Of a DNA stretch of 64,000 bases, positions 18,310-28,029 are shown piece after piece; the first letter of the stretch is position 1, and each line of letters opens with the position of its first letter. The stretch spans positions 1 through 64,000 of the forward strand of contig NZ_LWHQ01000059.1 of NCBI RefSeq assembly GCF_001653715.1, given 5' to 3'. Made by a program: the position numbers and the translations under genes. The DNA is from Methylobacterium platani (lineage in GTDB: Bacteria > Pseudomonadota > Alphaproteobacteria > Rhizobiales > Beijerinckiaceae). The notes below the pieces were generated by a model. The model was not told the DNA's origin. It saw only the letters and a program-made list of their open reading frames with translations, and did no database searches.

Positions 18310-19263
18310 ATGTCGAAGAAGAACCCGAAAGACAAGCCGGTTTCGCGTCCCGGCCATCCGCGCCCGTCCTCCGCCGCCTGGGCGAGCGAGGCCGGATCGC
18401 TGGCCGCGGCGAGCCCGGGCTTCCTCGCGGAGCACGGCGCGACGATCCCGGTCCCACCGCCGGGCGTGGTCCAGTGCCGGCCCGAGGCGCCGTGCCGGCT
18501 CGCCGAGATCGACCCCGACGCGCCGGGTTCCTCCGACGGCAAGGCCGCAGCGGAAGGCGAGCTGGCGCAGGTGCGTGCCCGGATCCAGGCCTTGCAGGAG
18601 CGGCTCTACGCCGAGCGCAAGCGCAGCCTGCTGGTGGTGTTGCAAGCCATCGACACCGGCGGCAAGGACGGCACCATCCGGCACGTCTTCGAGGGGGTGA
18701 ACCCGCAAGGGTGCCGGGTCTCGTCGTTCAAGACGCCGAGCGCCGAGGAGCTCGACCACGATTTCCTGTGGCGCTACCACCGCGAGGCGCCGGCCCGCGG
18801 CATGATCGGGGTGTTCAACCGCAGCCACTACGAGGACGTGCTGATCGTCCGGGTGAAGCAGCTGGTGCCGGAGGCGGTGTGGCGGCCGCGCTACGACCTC
18901 ATCAACGACTTCGAGCGCCTGCTCACCCTGTCGGGCACCACGGTGCTCAAGATCTTCCTGCACATCTCGAAGGCGGAGCAGAAGGAGCGGCTGGAGAGCC
19001 GGCTCGCCGATCCGACCAAGAACTGGAAGTTCGACCCCGCCGACCTCGTCGAGCGCGAAGCCTGGGGCTCCTACCAGGCGGCGTTCCAGGATGCCCTGAC
19101 CCTCTGCGGCACGCGGCTGGCGCCCTGGCACGTGGTGCCGGCCAACCGGAAGTGGTTCCGCAACCTCGCGGTGGCGCGGCTGATCGCCGACACCCTGGAG
19201 GCGATGGACCCGCAATTCCCGGCGCCGAAGGCGGATCTGAGCGGGATCACGGTGCCGGATTGA
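18310..19263 (+). CDS. Polyphosphate kinase 2 family protein
   Basis: A 317-residue PPK2-family enzyme (PF03976) that moves phosphate between inorganic polyphosphate and nucleotides. Visible motifs are Walker A DTGGKDGTIR (Lys 119), Walker B region GVFNRSHYEDVLIVRV and the lid-type segment KNWKFDPADL. The first 60 residues are Pro/Ala/Lys-rich and probably disordered. Single-domain proteins of this size phosphorylate AMP and/or ADP; which class applies cannot be settled by eye. A hairpin at 19294-19330 follows the gene. Confidence 0.9.
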   Translation: MSKKNPKDKPVSRPGHPRPSSAAWASEAGSLAAASPGFLAEHGATIPVPPPGVVQCRPEAPCRLAEIDPDAPGSSDGKAAAEGELAQVRARIQALQERLYAERKRSLLVVLQAIDTGGKDGTIRHVFEGVNPQGCRVSSFKTPSAEELDHDFLWRYHREAPARGMIGVFNRSHYEDVLIVRVKQLVPEAVWRPRYDLINDFERLLTLSGTTVLKIFLHISKAEQKERLESRLADPTKNWKFDPADLVEREAWGSYQAAFQDALTLCGTRLAPWHVVPANRKWFRNLAVARLIADTLEAMDPQFPAPKADLSGITVPD

Positions 19264-19293
19264 TGCAATCGTCCGGCCGCATCCGAGACTTCA

Positions 19294-19330
19294 TCCCACC
19301 CATGACCTCCGGACGAGCTCATGGGTGGGA
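19294..19330. terminator. Bidirectional hairpin between convergent genes
   Basis: TCCCACCCATGA pairs perfectly with TCATGGGTGGGA (12 bp, 13-base loop). It sits midway between the convergent stops of the PPK2 gene and the alpha/beta hydrolase gene. There is no U-tract, so intrinsic termination is inferred from placement. Confidence 0.55.
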
Positions 19331-19355
19331 GCGAACGGTGCATTCCAGGTTGCGG

Positions 19356-20012
19356 CTACGCCGCCTCGTCGCGCTTCCCCAGCCGCTTGTCGAGGTAGGT
19401 GTCGACCGTCTGGGTCAGCTCGTCGACCTTGCCGTCGAAGAAGTGGTTGGCGCCCTCGACGATCTGGTGCTCGATGATGACGCCCTTCTGGGTCTTCACC
19501 TTCTCGATCACCGGCATCACCTCGCGGGCCGGCGCGACCCGGTCCTCGGAGCCGTGCACGAACAGGCCGGAGGAGGGGCAGGGGGCGAGGAAGCTGAAAT
19601 CGTAGCGGTTGGCCATCGCGGCGATCGAGATGAAGCCCTCGATCTCCGGGCGGCGCATCAGCAGCTGCATGCCGATCCACGAGCCGAACGACACGCCGGC
19701 GATCCAGCAGGCCCGCGCTTCCGGGTTGACCGCCTGCACCCAGTCGAGGGCGGCGGCGGCGTCCGACAACTCGCCGACGCCGTGGTCGAACGAGCCCTGG
19801 CTGCGGCCGACGCCGCGGAAGTTGAAGCGCAGGGCCGCGAAGCCGCGATTCGCGAACGTGTAGAACAGGTTGTAGACGATCTGGTTGTTCATCGTGCCGC
19901 CGAATTGCGGGTGCGGATGCAGCACGATGGCGATCGGGGCGCCCTTCTGCTTCGGCGCCTGGTAGCGCCCCTCCAGCCGACCGGCCGGACCGGCGAAGAT
20001 GACCTCGGGCAT
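19356..20012 (-). CDS. Alpha/beta hydrolase
   Basis: A 218-residue cytoplasmic alpha/beta-hydrolase. An early LHPHPQFGGTMNN segment lies in the oxyanion-hole position, FRGVGRSQGSFDHG follows, the nucleophile elbow is AGVSFGSWIG, the late acid is HGSEDRVAP and the histidine lies in EGANHFFDGK. This pattern is typical of the small dienelactone-hydrolase-like group. Natural substrate unknown. It is divergent from the suf operon, so the Irr-type boxes at 20117-20152 could also affect it. Confidence 0.88.
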   Translation of the reverse strand: MPEVIFAGPAGRLEGRYQAPKQKGAPIAIVLHPHPQFGGTMNNQIVYNLFYTFANRGFAALRFNFRGVGRSQGSFDHGVGELSDAAAALDWVQAVNPEARACWIAGVSFGSWIGMQLLMRRPEIEGFISIAAMANRYDFSFLAPCPSSGLFVHGSEDRVAPAREVMPVIEKVKTQKGVIIEHQIVEGANHFFDGKVDELTQTVDTYLDKRLGKRDEAA

Positions 20013-20116
20013 GAACGACCTCTTTCGGGCTTCAACGGTGCGTGAGCGCGGCGATGGAGCAGGCGGGAAGCCCGGACCCGATGCTTGACTCGGGGTCCGT
20101 CTCCCATAAAAGCACC

Positions 20117-20152
20117 CTTAGAACGGTTCTAAATGATTAGAACCGTTCTAAA
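20117..20152. promoter_or_regulatory. Tandem pair of Irr-type iron control elements
   Basis: Two near-identical palindromes occur at 20117-20133 (CTTAGAACGGTTCTAAA) and 20136-20152 (ATTAGAACCGTTCTAAA). Each core TTAGAAC-N-GTTCTAA is a perfect 7-bp inverted repeat, and the centres are 19 bp apart. Each differs by one base from TTTAGAA-N3-TTCTAAA, the ICE/Irr-box known from Rhizobiales. They lie about 116-150 bp upstream of the first suf gene in an otherwise GC-rich gap. Iron/heme-responsive control of suf by Irr is therefore likely. Confidence 0.8.
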
Positions 20153-20267
20153 CAACCGGGTGCCGCAGTCCCGCGCCTCGCGCCGGCGAGCACGCACCAT
20201 CTGATTACGTGTGTCCGGGGCGGGCCTTAGCACGGCCCCCGGGGGGAAAGGCAAAGGAATTCAGCGC

Positions 20268-21443
20268 ATGGAGCGCGAGCGCGCCTATCTCGACCACAAC
20301 GCCACCTCGCCCGTGCGGCCCGAGGTTGCGGAGGCGGTCGCGCGCGCGCTCGTCACGCTGCCGGGCAACCCGTCCTCGGTTCATCGCGAGGGGCGGGCCG
20401 CGCGGTCGGCCATCGAGGCCGCACGGGCGCAGGTCGCGTCCCTCGTCGGAGCGGCGCCCGCCCGGGTGGTGTTCACGAGCGGCGGTACCGAGGCGGCGAA
20501 CGCGGTCCTGTCGGGATCCTTGCGCCGCCGCGGCCTGCCGGCTCCGACGCGGCTGCTCATCGGTGCGACCGAGCATCCGTGCGGCCTGCAGGGACACGGC
20601 TTTCCCGCGGATGCGACCGAGACCCTGCCGGTCGATGCCGACGGCGTGGTGCGCCTGGACCATCTCGAGGACCGGCTCGCCGCCCTGGCGGCGGAGGGCG
20701 TGGCCGCTCTCGTCACGGTGCAGGCCGCCAACAACGAGACCGGGGTGGTCCAGCCCCTGGCGAGGGTTGCGGCGCTGACATGCCAGCACGGCGCGCTGCT
20801 CCACAGCGATGCCGTTCAGGCCGCTGGACGGGTTTCGGTCGCGCGCAATATAAAAGGCATCGACGCGCTGACGCTGTCGGGCCACAAGCTCGGTGCCCCG
20901 AAGGGGATCGGCGCCATCGTGCTCGGGGAGGGCGCGACGCTGGACGCAGCCCTCGTCCGCGGCGGCGGCCAGGAGGCGCGCCTGCGGGCCGGGACCGAGA
21001 ACGTGCCCGGCATCGTCGGGTTCGGCCTCGCGGCGGAGATCGCGCAGGCGGCGTTGCAGGCCGAGGCGATCCGCCTCGCGTCCTTGCGCGACGCGATCGA
21101 GGCCGGCATGCGGGCGCGGGCGCCGGACGCCGTGGTGTTCGGGGCGGGGACCGAGCGCCTGCCCAACACGCTCTGCTTCGCGGTGCCGGGGCTCAAGGCC
21201 GAGACGGCGCTGATCGCCCTCGATCTCGACGGCGTCGCCGTCTCGTCCGGGGCGGCCTGCGCCTCGGGCAAGGTTTCGCGCTCCGGCGTGCTCGCGGCGA
21301 TGGGGGTCGAGTCCGCCCTGTCCGCGGGGGCGCTGCGCGTGAGTTTGGGGTGGAACAGCCGGCAAGACGACGGGGAAAGGTTCCTCGCGGCCTTCGATCG
21401 GCTGGTTTCGTCCCTATATAAGCGCCGGGAGCGGGCCGCGTGA
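20268..21443 (+). CDS. Cysteine desulfurase, IscS/NifS-like (first suf desulfurase)
   Basis: A 391-residue PLP enzyme that releases sulfur from cysteine as an enzyme-bound persulfide. The PLP lysine is Lys 207 (LSGHKLGAPKG) and the catalytic cysteine Cys 331 lies in the long mobile loop SSGAACASGKVSRSG, which marks group I (IscS/NifS-like) enzymes. YLDHNATSPVRPEV at the N-terminus agrees. It is the first gene of the suf operon, in the place where many alphaproteobacteria carry an IscS-like gene ahead of sufB. The ATG at 20268 is supported by domain start and family length. Confidence 0.92.
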   Translation: MERERAYLDHNATSPVRPEVAEAVARALVTLPGNPSSVHREGRAARSAIEAARAQVASLVGAAPARVVFTSGGTEAANAVLSGSLRRRGLPAPTRLLIGATEHPCGLQGHGFPADATETLPVDADGVVRLDHLEDRLAALAAEGVAALVTVQAANNETGVVQPLARVAALTCQHGALLHSDAVQAAGRVSVARNIKGIDALTLSGHKLGAPKGIGAIVLGEGATLDAALVRGGGQEARLRAGTENVPGIVGFGLAAEIAQAALQAEAIRLASLRDAIEAGMRARAPDAVVFGAGTERLPNTLCFAVPGLKAETALIALDLDGVAVSSGAACASGKVSRSGVLAAMGVESALSAGALRVSLGWNSRQDDGERFLAAFDRLVSSLYKRRERAA

Positions 21444-21512
21444 TCGCGCCCCCCGCCACCGGCCGTGTCATCACCTCGCGGCCCTTGAAGCCGTAAGCGG
21501 TAGGAGACGGGT

Positions 21513-22982
<1,470 letters not shown>

Positions 22983-23091
22983 TCCCTCCCCACGCTCCCG
23001 GCGGACCGCCGGGAGCACCCGATCTCGACATCATTCTCAACGGACGCGGCGCCGCACGGTCGGCCCGCGCTCCCGTCAGGACTATTCTACC

Positions 23092-23844
23092 ATGCTGGAA
23101 ATCAAGAACCTGGTCGTCAACATCGAGGACAAGCGCATCCTCAACGGCCTGAGCCTGACCGTCAACGACGGCGAGGTCGCCGCCATCATGGGGCCGAACG
23201 GCTCCGGCAAGTCGACCCTGTCCTACGTCATCGCCGGCAAGGAGGACTATGAGGTCCTCGACGGCGAGATCCTGCTCGACGGCGAGAACATCCTCGAGAT
23301 GGAGGCGGATGCCCGTGCCGCCGCCGGCATCTTCCTGGCCTTCCAGTACCCGCTGGAGATCCCGGGCGTCGGCACCATGACCTTCCTCAAGGCGGCGATG
23401 AACGCCCAGCGCAAGACCCGCGGCGAGGACGAGCTGACCACGCCCGACTTCATGCGCCAGGTCTACGCCGCGGCCGACAAGCTCGAGATCAACAAGGACA
23501 TGCTCAAGCGCGCCCTCAACGTCGGGTTCTCCGGCGGCGAGAAGAAGCGCATGGAGATCCTGCAGATGGCGCTGCTGTCGCCGCGCTTCTGCGTCCTCGA
23601 CGAGACCGATTCCGGGCTCGACATCGATGCCCTGCGCATCGTCTCCGAGGGCGTGAACGCGCTGCGCGGCAAGGACCGCAGCTTCCTCGTCATCACCCAC
23701 TACCAGCGCCTGCTCAACCACATCGTGCCCGACACCGTGCACGTGATGGCGCAGGGCCGGGTGGTGAAGTCCGGTGGCAAGGAGCTCGCTCTCGAGCTCG
23801 AGGCCTCGGGCTACGCCGAGTACCGGTCGAGCGAGGCCGCGTGA
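23092..23844 (+). CDS. sufC: Fe-S cluster assembly ATPase SufC
   Basis: A 250-residue ABC-type ATPase, soluble, without a membrane partner. It carries Walker A GPNGSGKSTL, the SufC-type signature FSGGEKKRMEILQMALL, Walker B CVLDETDSGLDIDAL and H-loop VITHYQRLLNHI. The altered D-loop/Walker B (DETDSGLD, not DEPTSGLD) is typical of SufC. It starts 109 bp after sufB. Confidence 0.96.
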   Translation: MLEIKNLVVNIEDKRILNGLSLTVNDGEVAAIMGPNGSGKSTLSYVIAGKEDYEVLDGEILLDGENILEMEADARAAAGIFLAFQYPLEIPGVGTMTFLKAAMNAQRKTRGEDELTTPDFMRQVYAAADKLEINKDMLKRALNVGFSGGEKKRMEILQMALLSPRFCVLDETDSGLDIDALRIVSEGVNALRGKDRSFLVITHYQRLLNHIVPDTVHVMAQGRVVKSGGKELALELEASGYAEYRSSEAA

Positions 23845-23846
23845 CC

Positions 23847-25166
23847 ATGGCCGACGTCACGACCCTCCGCACCGCCGCCGAGACCGGGCTGTCGAAGCTG
23901 TTCGAGGTGCAGCGGCTCAAGCTCCCGGGGGCGGCCATCGCCCGCGAGGAGGCCTTCCGCTACTTCGAGGCGGCGGGCCTGCCCCACCGCCGCGTCGAGG
24001 CGTTCAAGTACACCGACCTGCGCGCCGCCGTCCGCGAGGCGGCCCCGCCGGCCGACGCGCCGGAGCCTGAGACCGCCCGCAACGCGGTCAAGGCCGCCCG
24101 GGGCTTTGCCGGGATCGAGGCCGCGCGCGTCACCTTCGTCAACGGCCACCTGGTCGCGGCGCTCTCCGACCTCGCCGGCCTCCCCGAGGGCCTGGAGGTG
24201 GTGCCGTTCGCGAAAGCCATGGCCGAGGGCCACCCGCTCCTCGATCATCTCGCTCCGGTCGAGCAGACCCGCGAGAACCCGATCTACCAGCTCAACGCCG
24301 CCTTCATGGCGGACGGGGTGGTGATCCGGGTCGCCGACGGCACCAAGGTCGAGCGGGCCCTGCACCTGCGCTTCGTCGGCACGGGCAACGCCCCGTTCTC
24401 GACCGCGACCCGCGTGCTGGTCGTCGCCGGGACCGAGTCCGAGGTGACGATCCTCGAGAGCCACGAGGGCCCGGACGGGATCGCCTATCAGCCCAACGAC
24501 GTCCTCGACGTCGTGATCGGCGACCGCGCCCGCGTGCTGCACAGCCGGCTCAACATCGAGGGCGACGCGGCGATCGCGCTCTCGACGATCTCGGCCCGCC
24601 TCGGCGCCGGTTCGCATATCGAGACCGTCAACGTGGTGACCGGGGCGGTGCTGTCGCGCCACCAGCTCTACCTGCATTTCGCGGGCGACGACGCGACCGC
24701 CACCGTCAACGGCGCCGCGATGATCCGCGACGGCCAGCTCGCCGATTCGACGCTGCTGGCCGACCACGCGGCGCTCGGCGGCATCAGCCGCGAGCAGTTC
24801 AAGACGGTGATCGACGGCGACGCCACCGGCGTGTTCCAGGGCAAGATCATCGTCCGCCAGGTCGCCCAGAAGACCGACGGCAAGATGAAGTCGGACTGCC
24901 TCCTCCTCACCGACGAGGGGCAGATGATGAACAAGCCGGAGCTGGAGATCTTCGCCGACGACGTGGCCTGCGGCCACGGCGCCACCTGCGGCGCGCCGGA
25001 CGAGGACCTCTTGTTCTACCTGATGGCCCGCGGCCTGCCGCGGCCCCAGGCCGAGAGCCTTCTGGTCCAGGCCTTCCTCGGCGAGGCGATCGAGGCGGTC
25101 ACCCACGAGGGCGCCCGCGCGGCGATGATCGCCGAGACCGAGGCGTGGCTCGCCCGCCGCGGCTGA
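23847..25166 (+). CDS. sufD: Fe-S cluster assembly protein SufD
   Basis: A 439-residue SufB paralogue forming the SufBCD scaffold. The C-terminal ELEIFADDVACGHGATCG segment carries the conserved cysteine and histidines of SufD, and PHRRVEAFKYTDLR near the N-terminus is also conserved. I chose the ATG at 23847 because GAGG lies ten bases upstream. An in-frame GTG at 23841 overlaps the sufC stop (GTGA) and is the alternative, adding two residues. Confidence 0.95.
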   Translation: MADVTTLRTAAETGLSKLFEVQRLKLPGAAIAREEAFRYFEAAGLPHRRVEAFKYTDLRAAVREAAPPADAPEPETARNAVKAARGFAGIEAARVTFVNGHLVAALSDLAGLPEGLEVVPFAKAMAEGHPLLDHLAPVEQTRENPIYQLNAAFMADGVVIRVADGTKVERALHLRFVGTGNAPFSTATRVLVVAGTESEVTILESHEGPDGIAYQPNDVLDVVIGDRARVLHSRLNIEGDAAIALSTISARLGAGSHIETVNVVTGAVLSRHQLYLHFAGDDATATVNGAAMIRDGQLADSTLLADHAALGGISREQFKTVIDGDATGVFQGKIIVRQVAQKTDGKMKSDCLLLTDEGQMMNKPELEIFADDVACGHGATCGAPDEDLLFYLMARGLPRPQAESLLVQAFLGEAIEAVTHEGARAAMIAETEAWLARRG

Positions 25167-25231
25167 TATCCGCCATTGATGGGCCGGCCCACGGGCCGGC
25201 CCTCTCTCACGCCCCTGCACGAGAGCCCGAG

Positions 25232-26476
25232 ATGAACGCACCCGTCCTCCAGCCCCCCTACGACGTCGAGGCGATCCGGGCGCAATTCCCGATCCTGTCG
25301 CAGCAGGTCTACGGCAAGCCGCTGGTCTATCTCGACAACGCCGCCTCGGCGCAGAAGCCGAAGGCCGTGATCGACGCGATGTCGGGCGCGATGGAGACGG
25401 CCTATGCCAACGTGCATCGCGGCCTGCACTTCATGGCCAATGCCGCGACGGAGGGCTTCGAGGGCGCGCGCGAGACCACGCGGCAATTCCTCAACGCCCG
25501 CTCCACCGACGAGATCATCTTCACCCGCAACGCCACCGAGGCCTACAACTTAGTTGCGACCTGCATGGGCTGGGCCGGGCTGATCGGCGAGGGTGACGAG
25601 ATCATCCTGTCGATCATGGAGCACCATTCCAACATCGTGCCCTGGCACTTCCTGCGCGAGCGCCGCGGCGCCGTGCTGAAATTCGCCCCCGTCGACGACG
25701 AGGGCAACTTTCTGGTCGAGGAGTTCGAGAAACTCTTCACGCCGAAGACCAAGATGGTGGCGATCAGCCACATGTCGAACGTGCTCGGCACGGTGACGCC
25801 GGCGGCCGAGATCGTCCGCATCGCGCACGCCCGCGGCGTGCCGGTGCTGCTCGACGGCGCCCAGAGCGCGGTCCATCAGGCGATCGACGTCCAGGCCCTC
25901 GATTGCGACTTCTTCGTCTTCACCGGCCACAAGGTCTACGGGCCGACCGGTATCGGCGTGCTCTACGGCAAGAAGGAGTGGTTGGAGCGCCTGCCGCCCT
26001 ACCAGGGCGGCGGCGAGATGATCGAGATCGTCGAGGAGGAGCGCATCACCTACAACGCGCCCCCGCACCGCTTCGAGGCCGGCACCCCGGCGATCATCGA
26101 GGCGATCGGGCTCGGCGCGGCGCTCGAATTCATGATGAGCCTCGGGCGCGAGCGCATCGCCGCGCACGAGGCGCACCTGCTGGCCTACGCGCAGGAGGCT
26201 CTGCGCGGCATGAACAGCCTGCGGATCATCGGCACCGCCCGGGAGAAGGGCGCGGTGATCTCGTTCGAGATGAAGGGCGCGCATGCCCACGACGTCGCGA
26301 CGGTGATCGACCGCCAGGGCGTCGCGGTGCGGGCCGGCACCCACTGCGCCATGCCGCTGCTCAAGCGCTTCGGCACCACTTCGACCTGTCGCGCCTCGTT
26401 CGGCCTGTATAATACGACGGCGGAGATCGACGCCCTCGTCTCGGCGCTGACCCGGGCCGAACGGATGTTCGCGTGA
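25232..26476 (+). CDS. sufS: Cysteine desulfurase SufS
   Basis: A 414-residue group II (SufS/CsdA-type) cysteine desulfurase. The PLP lysine is Lys 234 (FTGHKVYGPTG) and the catalytic cysteine Cys 386 is in TTSTCRASFGLYNT, with the short loop of group II enzymes. EHHSNIVPW is also typical. Group II enzymes normally need a sulfur acceptor such as SufE or SufU, and neither is encoded here. This is the second desulfurase of the operon, 66 bp after sufD. Confidence 0.95.
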   Translation: MNAPVLQPPYDVEAIRAQFPILSQQVYGKPLVYLDNAASAQKPKAVIDAMSGAMETAYANVHRGLHFMANAATEGFEGARETTRQFLNARSTDEIIFTRNATEAYNLVATCMGWAGLIGEGDEIILSIMEHHSNIVPWHFLRERRGAVLKFAPVDDEGNFLVEEFEKLFTPKTKMVAISHMSNVLGTVTPAAEIVRIAHARGVPVLLDGAQSAVHQAIDVQALDCDFFVFTGHKVYGPTGIGVLYGKKEWLERLPPYQGGGEMIEIVEEERITYNAPPHRFEAGTPAIIEAIGLGAALEFMMSLGRERIAAHEAHLLAYAQEALRGMNSLRIIGTAREKGAVISFEMKGAHAHDVATVIDRQGVAVRAGTHCAMPLLKRFGTTSTCRASFGLYNTTAEIDALVSALTRAERMFA

Positions 26477-26483
26477 GGACACC

Positions 26484-26873
26484 ATGACCGATACCCCCGC
26501 CGCGAGCGGCGCGAATACCCCGCCGCTGAACGCCCAGGTGAACGCCGCGGCGATCCCGCCGGAGGAGATGGACCGCCTGACCGACGGCATCGTGGCCGCG
26601 CTCAAGTCCGTCTACGACCCGGAGATCCCGGCCGACATCTACGAGCTCGGCCTGATCTACCGGGTCGACATCGCCGACGACCGCAACGTCGCCATCGACA
26701 TGACCCTGACCGCGCCGGGCTGCCCGGTCGCCGGCGAGATGCCGGGCTGGGTCGAGAACGCCGTCGCGGCGGTGCCGGGCATCGCCGGCTGCAGCGTCAC
26801 GATGGTGTTCGACCCGCCGTGGGACCAGAGCCGGATGTCGGACGAGGCCCGCATCGCGCTGGACATGTGGTGA
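26484..26873 (+). CDS. sufT: SUF-system DUF59/MIP18-family protein (SufT-like)
   Basis: A 129-residue Fe-S maturation factor with the DUF59 core: LKSVYDPEIPADIYELGLIY, then LTAPGCPVAGEMPGWV. This is the TIGR02945-type protein usually found in suf operons and is thought to aid cluster delivery. It starts eight bases after sufS, so it is co-transcribed. The first 30 residues are Ala/Pro/Asn-rich and variable. Confidence 0.92.
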   Translation: MTDTPAASGANTPPLNAQVNAAAIPPEEMDRLTDGIVAALKSVYDPEIPADIYELGLIYRVDIADDRNVAIDMTLTAPGCPVAGEMPGWVENAVAAVPGIAGCSVTMVFDPPWDQSRMSDEARIALDMW

Positions 26874-26879
26874 GGGCGC

Positions 26880-27473
26880 TCAGCGCATCGCGTCGGTGAT
26901 GCGGGGCGGGAAGGCGAGGCCACCATAGACCTCAGCCAGTGCCAGGCTCGCGCCGAGCTCCGGCAGATCGATCACGGCATCGAGCCCCTCGAACAGCTCC
27001 GGTTGCCAGCTCTCCGCCTCGCGGCGGTAGAGCAGGGCGACCGGGGCCACGGTCTCGAGGAGCAGAATGTACCGGAGCGTCGGATGGCGTTTGTACTCCT
27101 CCAGTTTCACCGTCCGGTCGACGGTGGTCGTGGAGGGGGACGCCACTTCGACGACGAGGCGCGGCTCGCGGGACTCGTGGGTGTCGTAGACCAGTTCGCC
27201 ACACTCGACCGTGACGTCGGGCCGCCGAATCGTGGTGATGCTGGTCCGCAGCGAGACGTCGTCGGTCGTCGGCCGGCAGCCGGATCCGCGAAGCTGATTG
27301 CCCAGCGTGATGATGACGTTCACCGTCACCCGGTCATGCTGGACACTCGCCCCTGTCATCATCCGGTGCTTCGGGACCGGGACGCCGTCGACGAGCTCGA
27401 ACGGCTCGTCCTGGCCCTCCTGCCAGTGAAAGAACTCCTCCGGCGTCATCCGCCGGCGCGCCGCATCCGCCAT
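26880..27473 (-). CDS. Uma2-family (DUF820) putative PD-(D/E)XK endonuclease
   Basis: A 197-residue protein of the Uma2/DUF820 family, which has the restriction-endonuclease-like fold. Visible landmarks are MTPEEFFHWQ at the N-terminus, RRPDVTVECG (PD), LVVEVASPSTTTVDRTVKLE (E-x-E/K-type active-site strand) and YILLLETVAPVALLYRR. ATG at 27473 with GGAGG upstream. It lies antisense between sufT and sufA, six bases from the sufT stop, splitting an otherwise co-directional operon. Uma2 genes are often patchily distributed, so recent insertion is plausible. Cellular role unknown. Confidence 0.85.
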   Translation of the reverse strand: MADAARRRMTPEEFFHWQEGQDEPFELVDGVPVPKHRMMTGASVQHDRVTVNVIITLGNQLRGSGCRPTTDDVSLRTSITTIRRPDVTVECGELVYDTHESREPRLVVEVASPSTTTVDRTVKLEEYKRHPTLRYILLLETVAPVALLYRREAESWQPELFEGLDAVIDLPELGASLALAEVYGGLAFPPRITDAMR

Positions 27474-27606
27474 CGCCGCCTCCGTCACACTCCATCCTAG
27501 CACGTCCCGCGGTGGACCGCGGGCGCCGGGATGCTTATCTTGCGTCGGTAACGTCACGCCTCAACCGCCCGGGCCTTGAACCCGGCCGTCGGAGAGAGTT
27601 TTCACA

Positions 27607-27987
27607 ATGGCACCGAGCTTCAAGGTGATGTCGCTGACCGAGGCCGCCGCCGCGCGGATCAAGGGCATCATGGCCGACGCCGAGCGCCCGATCGCGGGCC
27701 TGCGCGTCGGGGTCAAGAACGGCGGCTGCGCCGGCATGAGCTACACGATGGAATACGCCGAGGAGCGTAAAGCCGGCGAGGACATGATCGAGGACAAGGG
27801 CGTCCGCGTCTTCATCGATCCGAAGGCGGTGCTGTTCCTGCTCGGCACCGAGATGGATTTCCAGACCACGAAGCTGGCGTCGCAGTTCGTGTTCAACAAT
27901 CCCAACCAGACCTCCGCCTGCGGCTGCGGCGAGTCGGTCGCGATCACGCCCGCCGATCCGAACGCCCTGACGGCTGCCCACGCCTGA
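27607..27987 (+). CDS. sufA: A-type Fe-S carrier protein SufA (HesB/IscA family)
   Basis: A 126-residue A-type carrier with the three cluster-binding cysteines Cys 41 (NGGCAGMSY), Cys 105 and Cys 107 (SACGCGESV), the C-x63-C-x-C spacing of the family. It accepts clusters from SufBCD and passes them to apoproteins. It is the last suf gene but is cut off from sufT by the antisense Uma2 gene, so it either depends on read-through or has its own promoter in 27474-27606. Confidence 0.94.
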   Translation: MAPSFKVMSLTEAAAARIKGIMADAERPIAGLRVGVKNGGCAGMSYTMEYAEERKAGEDMIEDKGVRVFIDPKAVLFLLGTEMDFQTTKLASQFVFNNPNQTSACGCGESVAITPADPNALTAAHA

Positions 27988-27998
27988 CGCAGGGGAGC

Positions 27999-28020
27999 GG
28001 CGGCGCGTCCGCGCGCCGCC
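27999..28020. terminator. GC-rich hairpin between sufA and the GGDEF gene
   Basis: GGCGGCGCG pairs perfectly with CGCGCCGCC around a 4-base loop, just after the sufA stop and before the convergent GGDEF gene stop. No U-tract follows, so it is a candidate only. Confidence 0.45.
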
Positions 28021-28029
28021 CGATCCCGC

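Noticed and set aside
20085..20112. TTGACT followed by a TAAAAG-like box before the Irr sites as the suf promoter
   Set aside because: Spacing (16 bases) is acceptable but the -10 matches only four of six positions; too weak to list as a promoter.
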